A stretch of DNA of 64,000 nucleotides from Microcyclospora pomicola (taxonomy: Eukaryota; Ascomycota; Dothideomycetes; Capnodiales). The notes below the pieces were generated by a model. It made no database searches and was not told the origin of the DNA. It saw only the letters and a program-made list of their open reading frames with translations. The stretch covers positions 124,001 to 188,000 of the forward strand of contig NHNY01000004.1 in the NCBI GenBank assembly GCA_002786065.1, read 5' to 3'. Shown here piece by piece: positions 54,046 to 64,000 of this stretch. The position numbers and the translations under genes were made by a program. Numbering within the stretch: position 1 is the stretch's first letter; each line of letters begins with the position of its first letter.

Positions 54046-56628
54046 TCAGCCCCGAACGGCAACGTCTTCGACGTCTACTGCCTCGCTCTCTACGGACGGC
54101 GCCTGCTTGCTCTCGACGTCATATGTCGCGGCCGAGTCACTCTGCCCGACGCGCTGCAGCAGCTTCTCCCTCATCTCGCTGGTGAAGTCTAGATCTTGCT
54201 CGAGTTCAGCACGGCGCATTTCCGCCTTCAGCTCGGTTTGGTTTCGATAGCGCGCGAGGCCTTTATAGGTCCAGTCGTCGAAGGTCTTGCTGATGTTGGA
54301 TAGTTCGCGCAGGGCGTCCATGGTGCCGGTCAGATCTTGGGCGCCGGCGCAGCCGGCGATGAGGTTGTTCAGCGTGAATTTGGTAGGCTCGATGCCTTGT
54401 CTGCGCATGTACTTGAGCACCTGGTGGGCAAGCTTGGTTTGGCCGTGGCGAGCAAAGCCATGGAGGAAGACGGACCATGCGAAGACGTCTGGCACAGCTG
54501 GATTCGAATGGTGGATAGAGGGGGCCGAATTCTGCATGTCCTTGATCACTTGCGCGGCTTGAAGGAGAGTTTCCTTCTGACGAGTGAACCGGCCGAGGAA
54601 GATGGTGGCAGTGTTGGGTGTGCTCGCAAGAAGGACTGCATACTCATCACCTGCATTCACAAGCTCATGCCATCGACCATAAAGCTGGAAAGCAGCCTGG
54701 TCAGTCGTGTTTTCGAGGTACGCAGCAATCATGAAGTTGGTGGCATGGGGCGGAGGATCATGTAATTTAGCTTCGGATGCCGAAAGAGCACTGACTTGAG
54801 GTGCCAGCGGTATGCCTAATTTTTGAAGAGGTTGAGGTCTGAAGAGTTCCGTGTACGCTTCTCTCAACACAGCAAACACCGTCGAGGGGTCTTTCTGGGC
54901 ATGGTGTAAGGATAGACAATGAAAGACTTCTGTGGCAAGCACGGGATTGTCTCGAACGCGTCCACTCTCGACCACGGCTTGTATGACCTCGGTCAAAGTA
55001 TTGGCATCATCAAGATTCGCTTTGCATGCACGCAGCAGAATGGAGAACCCATGATCATCGGGCGTCAAGTTCTGACTGGTCATTGAACGGTAAACCAAGA
55101 AGGCGGTGTTGTAGTCTCCAGCTTCGACAGCGTTGAGCATGATGATTGTGCATAATTGCCCTTCAAGTTTGACTCCCATCGCCACCAAATTGTCTACCAG
55201 TCGGAGGGAGAGACGAAGTCCTCCAGGATGCTGCATGGTGCCTCGGAGAAGAGTGGAGCAACTCTTCCGAAACGAAATCGAGTCCACGTCAGATCCGGCA
55301 TCTTGCGCACAGAGCAAAGCATCAATTCCTTGCTCAAGATGCCCATTCTCCGCGAACCATGTGGAGATGTGAAGATAGGTGTTGAAGTGTACTTTTACGT
55401 TGTGAAGCTTGATTGTTTTGTAGATTTTGTTGACTTGTTCGTTTGAGCAGTGTGGCAAAAGCAGTCGGATGAAGCTTGATCCCATAAACATTCTCTCCTT
55501 ATGGGCTGATGCGTGCGATACCGATTGCCCCGTCTGGCGACTGGCCAAAACAGCAAATGCATCAGCAAGTCGATGGAATGCTTCGGAAGAGCTTGCAAAT
55601 TTCTCATGAGTGTATTGCCTGGCAAGTAGAGAGAGGCAATCCTCGACCCAGACGATGGGCGGATAAGGCTCGCAATGCGTGGCCAACAAAAAGTCGATCA
55701 AACGCTCTTTATCATTGGCGAGCAGCCAGAGAGCGATCTGTGGCCACCGTCTTACTTGCCCAATATCTTTCAAGTCAGAATCCTCGATGACTTTGAGAGA
55801 CAGATGACCTGTTGTCCCATCCAGCTGATCTACTATATCATCCACCCACTGTGACGTCGCTGGGTTCAGGATTGGAGCCACGGATGGCTCCGCTCGCTGT
55901 TTTTGAAGAAGCTTGTCGTAACTTCTGCTAAGTCTAGCATAGTTTTTGTGCCAATCCGCCGAGAACACGGCAGTAGGACGTTGCCAATTACGTATAGACA
56001 CGAACTTTGGTGGCACGTCGGCATCTGTCTTCATAGACTCCTTTGCTGTAAAGAAGTCGTCCTCCTGCAATGCCTCCTTCTCCGAGAGTTGTCGTCGAGC
56101 AAACACTTTCCGTCCATACTCGAAGACCGAAGCTGACTTGTCGACCGTCCTCACGGGTGTGTTTCCAGCACGATGTCGTTTGCTGTTGAGCATGGATGGC
56201 CTTAGAGAACTCTGCCCAGCGTCCGTCTTACGACCGTTTGTTCTATTCGTGCTTGTCGCCCGATGGACGGATTCTCTTTTCCCGGAACGTGCGACATCTG
56301 AACCTCCCAGGCGCTGCTTGCGACCTCTTCTATGAGCGGTCAGGCTTGAAGAAGTTTCAGGTGATGCAAGATCCGGATCCTCTCCCGGGACCACGCCGCT
56401 AGTATCCTCGAGGACAGCATCGAAGTATTCATACCAGCCTTTCTCACTATCAGTCCCGTTCTGATCTTTGGTCCGTGATATCGCAACACCTCTGCGCGTT
56501 GCACCACCGTGTGGATGCCATGATGTGCTTAGCAGCGGCAGAGGAGAAATGAACGCGATTCGACACGAGGTGCGACGTTGAGCCAAACTAAGGGCTGCAA
56601 AGCGGAGAGAACGACAGCATAGTGGCAT
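54046..56628 (-). CDS. Mitochondrial pentatricopeptide-repeat (PPR) protein
   Basis: Intronless CDS of 860 aa from ATG 56628 (MPLCCRSLRFAALSLAQRR), whose first 35 residues form a basic mitochondrial presequence. The frame is open further upstream to ATG 56802, but that would leave only 70 bases to the divergent gene and adds no homology. Residues about 40-280 are polar and low in structure. The C-terminal 550 residues are helical repeats with PPR-like units, for example TPDDHGFSILLRACKANLDD, DVFAWSVFLHGFARHGQTKL and EPTKFTLNNLIAGCAG. Fungal proteins of this shape act in mitochondrial mRNA stability or translation; the specific target cannot be read from the sequence. The tail is acidic. Confidence 0.82.
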   Translation of the reverse strand: MPLCCRSLRFAALSLAQRRTSCRIAFISPLPLLSTSWHPHGGATRRGVAISRTKDQNGTDSEKGWYEYFDAVLEDTSGVVPGEDPDLASPETSSSLTAHRRGRKQRLGGSDVARSGKRESVHRATSTNRTNGRKTDAGQSSLRPSMLNSKRHRAGNTPVRTVDKSASVFEYGRKVFARRQLSEKEALQEDDFFTAKESMKTDADVPPKFVSIRNWQRPTAVFSADWHKNYARLSRSYDKLLQKQRAEPSVAPILNPATSQWVDDIVDQLDGTTGHLSLKVIEDSDLKDIGQVRRWPQIALWLLANDKERLIDFLLATHCEPYPPIVWVEDCLSLLARQYTHEKFASSSEAFHRLADAFAVLASRQTGQSVSHASAHKERMFMGSSFIRLLLPHCSNEQVNKIYKTIKLHNVKVHFNTYLHISTWFAENGHLEQGIDALLCAQDAGSDVDSISFRKSCSTLLRGTMQHPGGLRLSLRLVDNLVAMGVKLEGQLCTIIMLNAVEAGDYNTAFLVYRSMTSQNLTPDDHGFSILLRACKANLDDANTLTEVIQAVVESGRVRDNPVLATEVFHCLSLHHAQKDPSTVFAVLREAYTELFRPQPLQKLGIPLAPQVSALSASEAKLHDPPPHATNFMIAAYLENTTDQAAFQLYGRWHELVNAGDEYAVLLASTPNTATIFLGRFTRQKETLLQAAQVIKDMQNSAPSIHHSNPAVPDVFAWSVFLHGFARHGQTKLAHQVLKYMRRQGIEPTKFTLNNLIAGCAGAQDLTGTMDALRELSNISKTFDDWTYKGLARYRNQTELKAEMRRAELEQDLDFTSEMREKLLQRVGQSDSAATYDVESKQAPSVESEAVDVEDVAVRG

Positions 56629-56872
56629 AGGCAAACATCGAGGGCAGGCCGCGATGGAATGCGCGATCGGAGGGATGCTGATTGGAAGTTGTATGCAGAG
56701 ATACTTTGTGAAGCTGAACAATCTGGGTCTGTCCAAAGGAGAAAGCTGCCGCAATAGTAATACTAGCGCCGGTTGTTCCCGCACGTGCTCTTTGCCAGGC
56801 ATAAATCTTGCTTGATTGCTACTGCATAGCCTGGAGCGCGTGGTTCTTCTGCACGGGGCATACAACACAAAT
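56629..56872. promoter_or_regulatory. Short divergent promoter, PPR protein / CWF18
   Basis: The 244 bases between two divergent ATGs hold a GCACGTGC palindrome at 56781-56788 with an E-box core. Confidence 0.5.
56781..56788. promoter_or_regulatory. GCACGTGC E-box palindrome
   Basis: CACGTG core in an 8-base palindrome, 85 bases before the CWF18 ATG. It is symmetric, so it could serve both genes. Function is inferred from the motif only. Confidence 0.4.
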
Positions 56873-57523
56873 ATGGCCTCTACCCAAGCACTCAGTAATG
56901 CCGCACAAGACCGCAAAGCGCGATTGGCTCAACTCAAGTCATTGAAGCGCAAAGCGCCTGAGACACAAGAAGATCATGGTGAAGATGTCTCGCAGCCCGC
57001 CTTGGGCGAGTCGGAAGCTCCTTCAAAACCTGCCTACCTTTCTGGACGGAATTATGATGCCGAGACGAAAGGTGCCAAACTCGGTTTCGAAAATGCACCA
57101 TCGGAAGGTCAAATCACTCTCGAGAAGCAAGCTGCTGCTCTCGCAGAAGAAGCAAAACGGCAAGCAGCAGACGATGAGAAGGAAGAAAAGCCGCTTGATC
57201 TTTTCCAGCTCCAGCCCAAGAAGCCGAATTGGGATCTCAAGCGGGATCTGAACAGGAAATTGGACGTGCTGAGTGTTCGGACGGACAACGCCGTTGCGCG
57301 GATAGTAAGAGAACGAATCGCGAATCAGCAGAAGTTAGTACAGGCAGAGGCTGGCGCAGCAAGGGTGAATGGTGGTACGAATGGGAAAGAAGATGGTAAC
57401 GGAGAAGCTGCGGGAATCGAGGGAACCACATTGGTGGAGGCCATGAACGTGCGCGAACGCGAAGATGAAGAGGACATGAGGAGAGATCGGGAAGAAGATA
57501 CAGCTCTTTTGGACGGAAGCTGA
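56873..57523 (+). CDS. CWF18: Spliceosome-associated protein Cwf18 (CCDC12 family)
   Basis: Intronless CDS of 216 aa from ATG 56873. The N-terminal helix DRKARLAQLKSLKRK and the motif YLSGRNYD match the CCDC12/Cwf18 family, as does the core LDLFQLQPKKPNWDLKRDLN with RTDNAVARIVRERI. In S. pombe Cwf18 is part of the Cdc5/Prp19-associated spliceosome and in humans CCDC12 is found in the B-act complex. A Gly/Asn-rich linker and an acidic/basic tail (REREDEEDMRRDREED) extend the C-terminus, the tail resembling a short charged helix. The assignment rests on the PKKPNWDLKRD signature. Confidence 0.9.
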   Translation: MASTQALSNAAQDRKARLAQLKSLKRKAPETQEDHGEDVSQPALGESEAPSKPAYLSGRNYDAETKGAKLGFENAPSEGQITLEKQAAALAEEAKRQAADDEKEEKPLDLFQLQPKKPNWDLKRDLNRKLDVLSVRTDNAVARIVRERIANQQKLVQAEAGAARVNGGTNGKEDGNGEAAGIEGTTLVEAMNVREREDEEDMRRDREEDTALLDGS

Positions 57524-60325
57524 GTCGCTGCGCGAAAGCCGTATTGAGACACTCCTGATGAACATCACGAATGTTACACCTATCCAATCTCGTTGCCAAG
57601 CCGAATTGCCATCTTCAATTCGACTCAGCCAGATCGAAAATCACGCAGCTGAAGCAATGATATCCACAAGCATCCCAGCACGTCACGGTCCGTAGATCGG
57701 CGAAGAGGCGGCATTCTTTCGGCTGGCTACCGTACAGAGCTTCGGCGGCTGGGGGACCATAGCGCAATGTAATATTGCAAGGAAGCATGCTTGGTTCTGG
57801 ACGTGATACCTCGACGCCTCGAAGCATACCCTGAAGAAGAGCATAGAAATGAGTCGAAGCGAGCAAGGATTTCGCTGCTGAGTCTCTGCGTAACGGTAGG
57901 GTCTAGCTGGGGGATCTGAAACATGTGAGCTTCTCCACAATCACGCATGTCAGCTTGTGACGGACAGCTCAAGACAGATAGCTGCCACACCACGATGGCG
58001 ACTTGGCAAAACAGTCAAGCCCGGTTCCAAACTCGCTTAGATTGTTGCCGTTTCGTGCATGCCTCTCGTTACCGGTTACTCATGATCAGTGGCAGCAACC
58101 ATGACGGCAAGGAGCTGGGTTTGAGGGTTGTGGCATGTCCAACACAAGACCGTGGGTTCTGGAGGTAGACATGACATGCACACGGTGCGAATTGAAGCTG
58201 TTCACGCACACCTCACCTCCTACATCTAGGTGTATAATGATAAAGTCGGCGACACGACAGATTGCAGGAGAGGAGCCTTGGGCAGATCCTTGACATGCAG
58301 CTGAGTTTCAGTACATGGGCTTTCGTTATGACGGTCTTCTGTAGGCTGTGCGTCGTCTTTGCTGTGTGTAAGCGAAAGGTACATACGGTATGCGCAGTGT
58401 CGAAATCCTGTACTCTAAGTCACATGCGAGTTGCAGATGCACAGACGAACGAATTGGTTGTGCGGGCAGAGGGGCAGAATGGCGCAAGATGCCCTCGCCT
58501 GGCCGACGGATGGATGCAAGCTCACAGTCGGAAGGGTGCATGAGAGGCCAACCGAGCTGACCGATGGCCGACCACACCCACCGACCGAACCTGTCTCGCC
58601 CTGATCCCTCTATTGGACGGTCTGTGCATGTACTGCTATACTGATGTCCGGCCATGTCACTGTCATGATGATGGTCATAGATGTGGAGCGGGGATGCCAG
58701 AAGGAGACTTCTGCAGCCGGAATGACGTTTTCCAATGAGATACTTCACTCATCACAGCGTTGCCTTCGTCCTGCTGGCTCATGCAGCATGCATAGAACAT
58801 AGAGCACGCTCTCCCACGGCCGACGGAGGTGCATAGAAGTATTGCGCTGGGGACACAGCAGGCAGTAACCGCTGTCTAGACAGCTGAGCGTACATATGGT
58901 GAATGTGCATCGCGAGAAAGGACCATGACTTCTTTCTCCCCATCGTTTCCACCTGGATTTAGCGGCCGTGTTGGGTCGGCTAGGAGCAGGGTGCGCACGC
59001 ACCCATGCTCCAATCGAGTCTTGGCCATGCAGTGGACCTGCAATCCATCATTGCCCGTCCATCGGAAATGCTCTGGTGAGATGGTTCCCTAGTCTTGGCT
59101 CGATCGAATGCATGTACTGAGTACGTGGGAATGCCGCCTCACCAGCAGCGGCCACGTATGTGAATGGAGGGAGATAGGCTGGAGTTGAGCAGCTCTGCTG
59201 ATCCCGGACCTGTATGATGGGATGGCGGTTCGGCGGGGACTATCTGCGGGCTGCCATGGGTGTCTCGGGAGATAAACTCTCATCACTGGAGGCCGACGAT
59301 CGAATATAGTTCGGGCGAGGGTGACACTAGTTGCGTGACGTCTGTAGCGTGCATGCGCAACGTGACTACGGCGTGCTAGGATCAATCGTGTCTGCGCGCA
59401 GAAGATTGAGCGGAGGATCATGACGCTGCTGGTGATGGTCGTGATGTCGGGCCACGGTGGTGACCAAGGACGACATCTCGACCACGGCATCCCGACGAAC
59501 AACGATGAGGACACCGCGAGGCTGTTGCCAAGACCTTCGCAGGATCACTCGCCAGAATTCCTGCGTCTGTCAATGGCCCAACGATTGTGCTGATGCATGC
59601 ACGAGTAAGTTGCGCCGGGCTGGCCAGCTGCATGGGGTCAGTACAGTATTGTGGTCGCGCATGCAGATGTCGAGGCAGAGCACCGACTGTGATCAAAGGT
59701 AAGCTGATGAAGTGCAGGGCGGTATCATTGCTGCTCTGTATCATGTCACCTCACCGTTGATAAGATGTGGATAGCATGTGGCATGGACGGTACGTACTGG
59801 AGAGTACAGTAGTGCGGCTGTACGGAGTCTGGCGGTATCGATTCCTGTCCGGGGGTGGCCCAAGAAAAGGTTGGAGGGTGGACCCCACAATGAGCACTGA
59901 CTGCTTGTCTATCGTTGACGCCTCACCACTCTCGTGCCCATCATTCACCACCACAACCCTTCCAACACCCCGTACCCTTTCTTCTGCTCGTGCTTTGCTG
60001 CATCGGCTCCGGAACCGTCCACCTGTACCCGTCCTCACGATCCGCTGCTCTTGACACATTATCGCCGGTGTTGTCGTCCCTCCGGTCCATCCCCCCAACG
60101 CTTCCCATCCACGACTTCCCTTATCCACCAGGACCTTCGATGGCCCATATCGAATGAACCTCAACCCTACCTCGTGTTCGCCATAATCCGATGTCCAGCC
60201 GGAGCCAGTGCGGCTAGAGTGTGTCGTTGGGAGAGCCTCGTAGTGGCCAGGTCGAGTTGGTCCAGCTCTCGATTTTGCGCGGGCGTTCGGTGCTAGGATT
60301 GCCTTGGGCGTGTTGATATCTGGCC
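57524..60325. other. 2.8-kb region upstream of the kinase gene
   Basis: No gene is supported. The last ~400 bases are pyrimidine-rich and probably hold the kinase promoter and leader. A minus-strand open frame across 59751-60536 overlaps the kinase start and is not protein-like. The rest shows only short frames. Confidence 0.45.
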
Positions 60326-63300
60326 ATGTCGGCCACAGACCAGGATGAAGAGCGGCGGGAACATGCAACGCATCAGGAATTGTCCGACTACATAAGCGAT
60401 GACATGGAAACTCCCAAGTCTGAGATGCCACTGGTGGGACTTTCGATGTTACAAGAAGGTGCCGCTGAAGTCGACTACTTCGCTCCAGCACTAGCAGGGA
60501 CAACACGGCAGACCGAGTCGAGTGGTAGCGTGGCATCCACAGCGATCACGCCGACGCAAGTTTCCCTGCCATTACAGGGAACCACCGCTACCACTGCTCC
60601 GAGCACCGTAAATGCTTCCGGCCACATTGCGGCGCCAGAAACGTTGCTGTCTCCCGCCGGACGGCCAGCTCCATACACCAACCAGTCCGGGCTCAGTGTC
60701 GAGAGTAGTGATTCCGCGATCACCATCGCTCCGCTCTATGCACCACGGCCGACTTTTCCCAACCAGTCATATGCCGCCCTGCACTACCAGCAGCACCCTA
60801 CGCCACACATTCCTCCTACTTTGCGGCAACGAAGTTCTCACCCTGGTCAGATCTACACGTTCGCCTCCGCGCTGGCTTCATCACATCACACCGGGTCACG
60901 TACTGCTGGGCACTCGCCCGCCGTGACGCCAGCCAACGGTCTGTTTTCGCCACCTTCGCAGTCTGCACAGCAAAGAGATGAACCGGAAGCATCGGGCACG
61001 TATGCGAGTCCTTTCCTGCACTTCACCCATCGGCAAGTTCCCAAAGAGACTCACGTTGCAGATGTCGACGTCGACCCCATCTCGGGGCGCAAGTTGATCA
61101 ACCACTACGAGATCATCGATGAGCTTGGACGCGGCACGCATGGTAAAGTCAAGCTTGGCCGCGACTTGCAAACGGAGAACACGCATGTGGCAATCAAGAT
61201 TGTAGAACGGTACTCCAAGCGCCGAAAGCTTGGAAGACTCGGCCAAGCTGAGGACAAGGTCAAGAAAGAGGTTGCTATCCTAAAGAAAGCACGACACCCG
61301 AATGTGGTCGCACTGCTCGAAGTCATTGACGATCCATCACGAAAGAAAGTCTACATTGTTCTAGAATGGGTTGCACGCGGTGAGATTCATTGGCGCGCCA
61401 AGACACGCAAAGAAATCGCCATGGTAGAAGCTCGCCGATACGAGCGAGAGCGTAGCGGCAAGCAGAACGAGCTCACTCAAGCTGAGGATGACGCTGTTCT
61501 GGCCCAGGCAAAGAAGAGGCTTGCTAAAGTACGTCGTTCCGAGATCAGGAAATACCGAAAGGAACGCCGCGACGCGACAGAGTTACCGGAACACATGTGG
61601 AGCGCCGAAGTCACCGGCGATAATGAGAGTGACCAGTCAGACGACGACTATCTATCGCGCGTATCGACGGCCACTACTGATTCTGCGCCGGAAAGGTCTT
61701 TTCTCGAAGAAAGCCGACTACCGTCGAGGAATGCTTCACCTTTGCACGATTTCAAAGACAAGGAAAGAAGCAAATACACCACTCCGATCGGACTGGCTAC
61801 TTCCGACACCGTCCAATTCCTTCCGCTCACATCTGAGCCGGAGCATTTGTCAGACACATCTTATGAAAAGGACCACACCATGTTTCAACGAACAGGACTC
61901 GAGGGCACAATGTATGGTGCTTACGATATAACTTCTGCAGGAAGCTCTCGTCAATCGAGCCTCCACAGCAATCTTTACGATCTAGGCGATGCCCAAAACA
62001 GAACTCCGGAAGGACTTGCGCAGCTGGCTTCTGAGGTTCTGGACAGCGACCTCAACCCGGAGCTAGAATATGTGCCTGTCATGACGTTGCAACAAGCACG
62101 CGTCGCTTTCCGGGACACTTTACTTGGACTTCAGTATCTGCACTACCAGGGGATCGTCCACCGTGATATCAAGCCTCCAAATTTGCTCTCGACCATCGAT
62201 CATCGGGTCAAAATTTCAGACTTTGGTGTCTCCTATCTCGGTCGACCTCTGAATGAGGGAGACACTGGCGAGGATGTCAGCGAGCACGAAGCGCAGGACT
62301 TCGACGAGGCGAAAGAACTCGCGAAGACCGTCGGCACTCCTGCCTTTTACGCTCCCGAGCTCTGCATCACGGATCCGGGTGACGATCCTCTTCCTGTCAC
62401 TAAGGCCATCGATGTCTGGGCCCTCGGCATCACTCTCTTTTGCATGCTCTTTGCACGTACCCCATACGTGGACAACGAATTCATCGTGATGAGACAGATA
62501 GCAGATGAAGACGTCTACATACCTCGCAGACGTCTCTTACCTGTTCAGTTACAATCCAAGCCGCGATCACGACCGAATTCTCACACTCGCGCATTCCCAG
62601 GAATGCACCTGGGCCGTCGTAGCGAGTACGACTTTGCTTATGAGGAGATCGATGATGACCTATTCGACCTACTTCAGCGCTTGTTGACCAAGGACCCACG
62701 CAGACGCATCACGCTAGAGGAAGTTCGCCATCACCCGTGGGTATTGGATGATGTTTCCAATAAAGTCAAATGGCTTGAGGACACAGACCCTTCCCGACAG
62801 AGCCAAGGCAAGAAAATTGAAGTATCGAAAGAAGATGTCAATACTGCTGTGGTGCAGCTGCAGTTTTTGGATCGCGTGCGCTCTGGTATCAAGAAGGTGG
62901 GCGAAAGACTTGGCCTGGCCAGCAAGCCGTCGAGTCGTGGTAGGGCGCAGTCCAATGCTGCTATGAGCACTGCCAGCTCACCCGCACCATCTCCCCAGTC
63001 CTCGTCGTCTAATATCAGCCTCGATGCTCGCCGGCACAGTCTACGTGGCGACGAGTCTATCTTTTCCGCTCTACAGAAGTCCCGCGAGGTTGAGCATCCG
63101 CTGAGGAGTGTCGCACCTTCTCCGGAGCTTGAACGGGGCCATTCTCATGAAGACCTGACGGCATTGAGTTCAGAGTTCGCCGGCGAGGAAGTGGATGACA
63201 GCATGTATCCAACTCCATCTAGACCCAAGCCACCACAACGCTCCCACACGATCATGTCCACTACAGGGTCAGGACGTACGCTCAAGGCTTCTGACTTCCA

Positions 63301-64000
63301 TCACAGAAGTGAGTCACCAATACCGTCGCCTGGTTTACCTGGCACACCGATAGCCCTTGACTCCCCTGGCGGGCATGGTCTTAGCACAATACTGGGCAGC
63401 GGCCCTGCACGACGCGTGTTGAAAACTCTACGGGAACGTAGCAGTCAACATTCTTTCGATCTGAAGCCATTAAAATTCGAGTCAATTTCCCACATTGCGA
63501 ATCAGCACGCTGGGCCCAGCATTGCTATTAGTCAGACCAGTGCCCCTGGACAAGTCAACCCTCCCGACGCGCTCCAGGACCTGCCGCCAATCCAAAGTGT
63601 GCCGAGCAGCAATGCTGGGAGCGTTCAAGGTAGCACACGGACAAGTCCTGTTCGTGGGTCGTTCAATTCAGACAAGAGCTCTTCTCACAGATACTCGTTG
63701 ACTTCAGCTGTGGGATCTGGCGCGCTCTCATCCTCTATGTCACGGCAAGGCTCGGCAAGCTCGATCAGATCTCCTGGCGGATTAACTCCTGACGTCACAG
63801 GTACTCCTGGTATCAGTCGGCCAAGCTCACGTATGGCCCCAGAATCAAGTGCCGAAGATTACGAGCGAGCGGAACAGGAACTGGTTCGGAGATTCGTGCG
63901 TGAGCGTGAGAAGATCGAGAAGGAGCCACGCAGTGAGTACGAGTCGTCTCCCTGCCCACCAAGTCCAAATGATAGTCATGAAGCTCGACATAGATCAAGG
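60326..64000 (+). CDS. SNF1-activating / CaMKK-like protein kinase (Sak1/Ssp1 type), 3' end beyond window
   Basis: Open without a stop or intron from ATG 60326 to the window end, 1225 codons, so the C-terminus is missing. The first 250 residues are disordered. The kinase domain begins with HYEIIDELGRGTHGKVKLG (Gly loop near 266-274) and VAIKIVER (catalytic Lys). After strand 5 (VYIVLEWVARGEI, ending near 352) an insert of about 230 residues interrupts the domain, which resumes at FRDTLLGLQYLHYQGIVHRD with HRDIKPPN near 611-618, DFGVS near 632, TVGTPAFYAPE near 668-678 and DVWALGITLFCMLFARTPY. This signature matches the CaMKK-related kinases Sak1, Tos3, Elm1 and Ssp1, which phosphorylate the activation loop of Snf1/AMPK. 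The C-terminal region seen here is Ser/Pro-rich. Confidence 0.88.
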   Translation, partial: MSATDQDEERREHATHQELSDYISDDMETPKSEMPLVGLSMLQEGAAEVDYFAPALAGTTRQTESSGSVASTAITPTQVSLPLQGTTATTAPSTVNASGHIAAPETLLSPAGRPAPYTNQSGLSVESSDSAITIAPLYAPRPTFPNQSYAALHYQQHPTPHIPPTLRQRSSHPGQIYTFASALASSHHTGSRTAGHSPAVTPANGLFSPPSQSAQQRDEPEASGTYASPFLHFTHRQVPKETHVADVDVDPISGRKLINHYEIIDELGRGTHGKVKLGRDLQTENTHVAIKIVERYSKRRKLGRLGQAEDKVKKEVAILKKARHPNVVALLEVIDDPSRKKVYIVLEWVARGEIHWRAKTRKEIAMVEARRYERERSGKQNELTQAEDDAVLAQAKKRLAKVRRSEIRKYRKERRDATELPEHMWSAEVTGDNESDQSDDDYLSRVSTATTDSAPERSFLEESRLPSRNASPLHDFKDKERSKYTTPIGLATSDTVQFLPLTSEPEHLSDTSYEKDHTMFQRTGLEGTMYGAYDITSAGSSRQSSLHSNLYDLGDAQNRTPEGLAQLASEVLDSDLNPELEYVPVMTLQQARVAFRDTLLGLQYLHYQGIVHRDIKPPNLLSTIDHRVKISDFGVSYLGRPLNEGDTGEDVSEHEAQDFDEAKELAKTVGTPAFYAPELCITDPGDDPLPVTKAIDVWALGITLFCMLFARTPYVDNEFIVMRQIADEDVYIPRRRLLPVQLQSKPRSRPNSHTRAFPGMHLGRRSEYDFAYEEIDDDLFDLLQRLLTKDPRRRITLEEVRHHPWVLDDVSNKVKWLEDTDPSRQSQGKKIEVSKEDVNTAVVQLQFLDRVRSGIKKVGERLGLASKPSSRGRAQSNAAMSTASSPAPSPQSSSSNISLDARRHSLRGDESIFSALQKSREVEHPLRSVAPSPELERGHSHEDLTALSSEFAGEEVDDSMYPTPSRPKPPQRSHTIMSTTGSGRTLKASDFHHRSESPIPSPGLPGTPIALDSPGGHGLSTILGSGPARRVLKTLRERSSQHSFDLKPLKFESISHIANQHAGPSIAISQTSAPGQVNPPDALQDLPPIQSVPSSNAGSVQGSTRTSPVRGSFNSDKSSSHRYSLTSAVGSGALSSSMSRQGSASSIRSPGGLTPDVTGTPGISRPSSRMAPESSAEDYERAEQELVRRFVREREKIEKEPRSEYESSPCPPSPNDSHEARHRSR

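Noticed and set aside
59751-60536. 261-codon minus-strand frame overlapping the kinase 5' end
   Set aside because: Not protein-like and lies opposite the start of a 1225-codon kinase frame.
1-64000. Mobile elements, virus-derived elements, secondary-metabolite cluster, CRISPR
   Set aside because: No reverse transcriptase, integrase, transposase, capsid or synthase domains, no long terminal repeats and no spaced repeat array were seen.

Overview
This window is nuclear DNA of a filamentous ascomycete (Pezizomycotina). The evidence is short spliceosomal introns (51-60 nt, mostly GTRNGT...CTRAY...YAG), moderate GC with GC-rich exons, and typical fungal families (NUC-2/Pho81, Rud3 golgin, a DUF3984-type protein, Ecm25-type RhoGAP). 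Dothideomycetes is my guess for the class, from the general look of the proteins; it is not demonstrated. I see no tRNA, rRNA, CRISPR array, recognisable transposon or virus-derived element.

Layout (26 protein genes, about 2.5 kb each, strands alternating so that most neighbours are divergent or convergent): 0.4-1.9 kb alanine-glyoxylate aminotransferase (+); 2.7-5.2 CRAL-TRIO/RhoGAP protein (-); 6.1-8.0 asparagine synthetase (+); 8.4-9.7 cytosolic Fe-S assembly WD40 protein Cia1 (+); 10.6-11.4 complex I PSST subunit (-); 11.7-12.4 TRAPP-associated Tca17 (+); 12.9-13.5 four-TM protein (-); 13.7-14.6 Bmt5-type rRNA methyltransferase (+); 14.9-18.3 NUC-2/Pho81 phosphate regulator (-); 20.6-21.5 Efm6-type lysine methyltransferase (+); 22.9-24.3 two related small orphan genes (+,+); 25.7-27.8 Rud3 golgin (+); 28.1-29.3 DUF3984-type protein (-); 30.6-31.3 acidic unknown (+); 31.5-32.5 Pex19 (-); 34.4-35.0 Ubc9 (+); 35.5-37.3 Mcp2/ADCK1-type UbiB kinase (+); 40.7-41.9 RGS protein (+); 43.4-44.6 Ser-rich unknown (+); 45.1-45.8 mitochondrial unknown (-); 48.8-49.8 Rho1 (+); 52.0-53.1 Siw14-type phosphatase (+); 54.0-56.6 PPR protein (-); 56.9-57.5 Cwf18/CCDC12 (+); 60.3 to the right edge, a large Sak1/Ssp1/CaMKK-like kinase (+), cut by the window end.

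The genes are ordinary, dispersed housekeeping and signalling genes; they do not form a biosynthetic cluster or a defence island, and I did not find a new multi-gene system. Loose functional themes are mitochondrial proteins (aminotransferase, PSST, Mcp2, PPR, the 189-aa unknown), Golgi traffic (Tca17, Rud3), small-GTPase and G-protein signalling (RhoGAP, Rho1, RGS) and nutrient signalling (NUC-2, Sak1-like kinase, asparagine synthetase with a Gcn4-type site).

The most interesting points are structural: a NUC-2 start codon that appears to be split by the first intron (AT|G), an 18-nt micro-exon in the same gene, a 198-nt in-frame intron without stops in the mitochondrial unknown, a tandem pair of undescribed paralogues, a perfect hairpin upstream of RHO1, recurrent TATCGATA and TACCT/AGGTA palindromes between genes, and an interrupted coding-like relic at 47.2-48.2 kb. 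All exon structures were built by hand from splice signals and reading-frame closure; each spliced CDS reported sums to a multiple of three.
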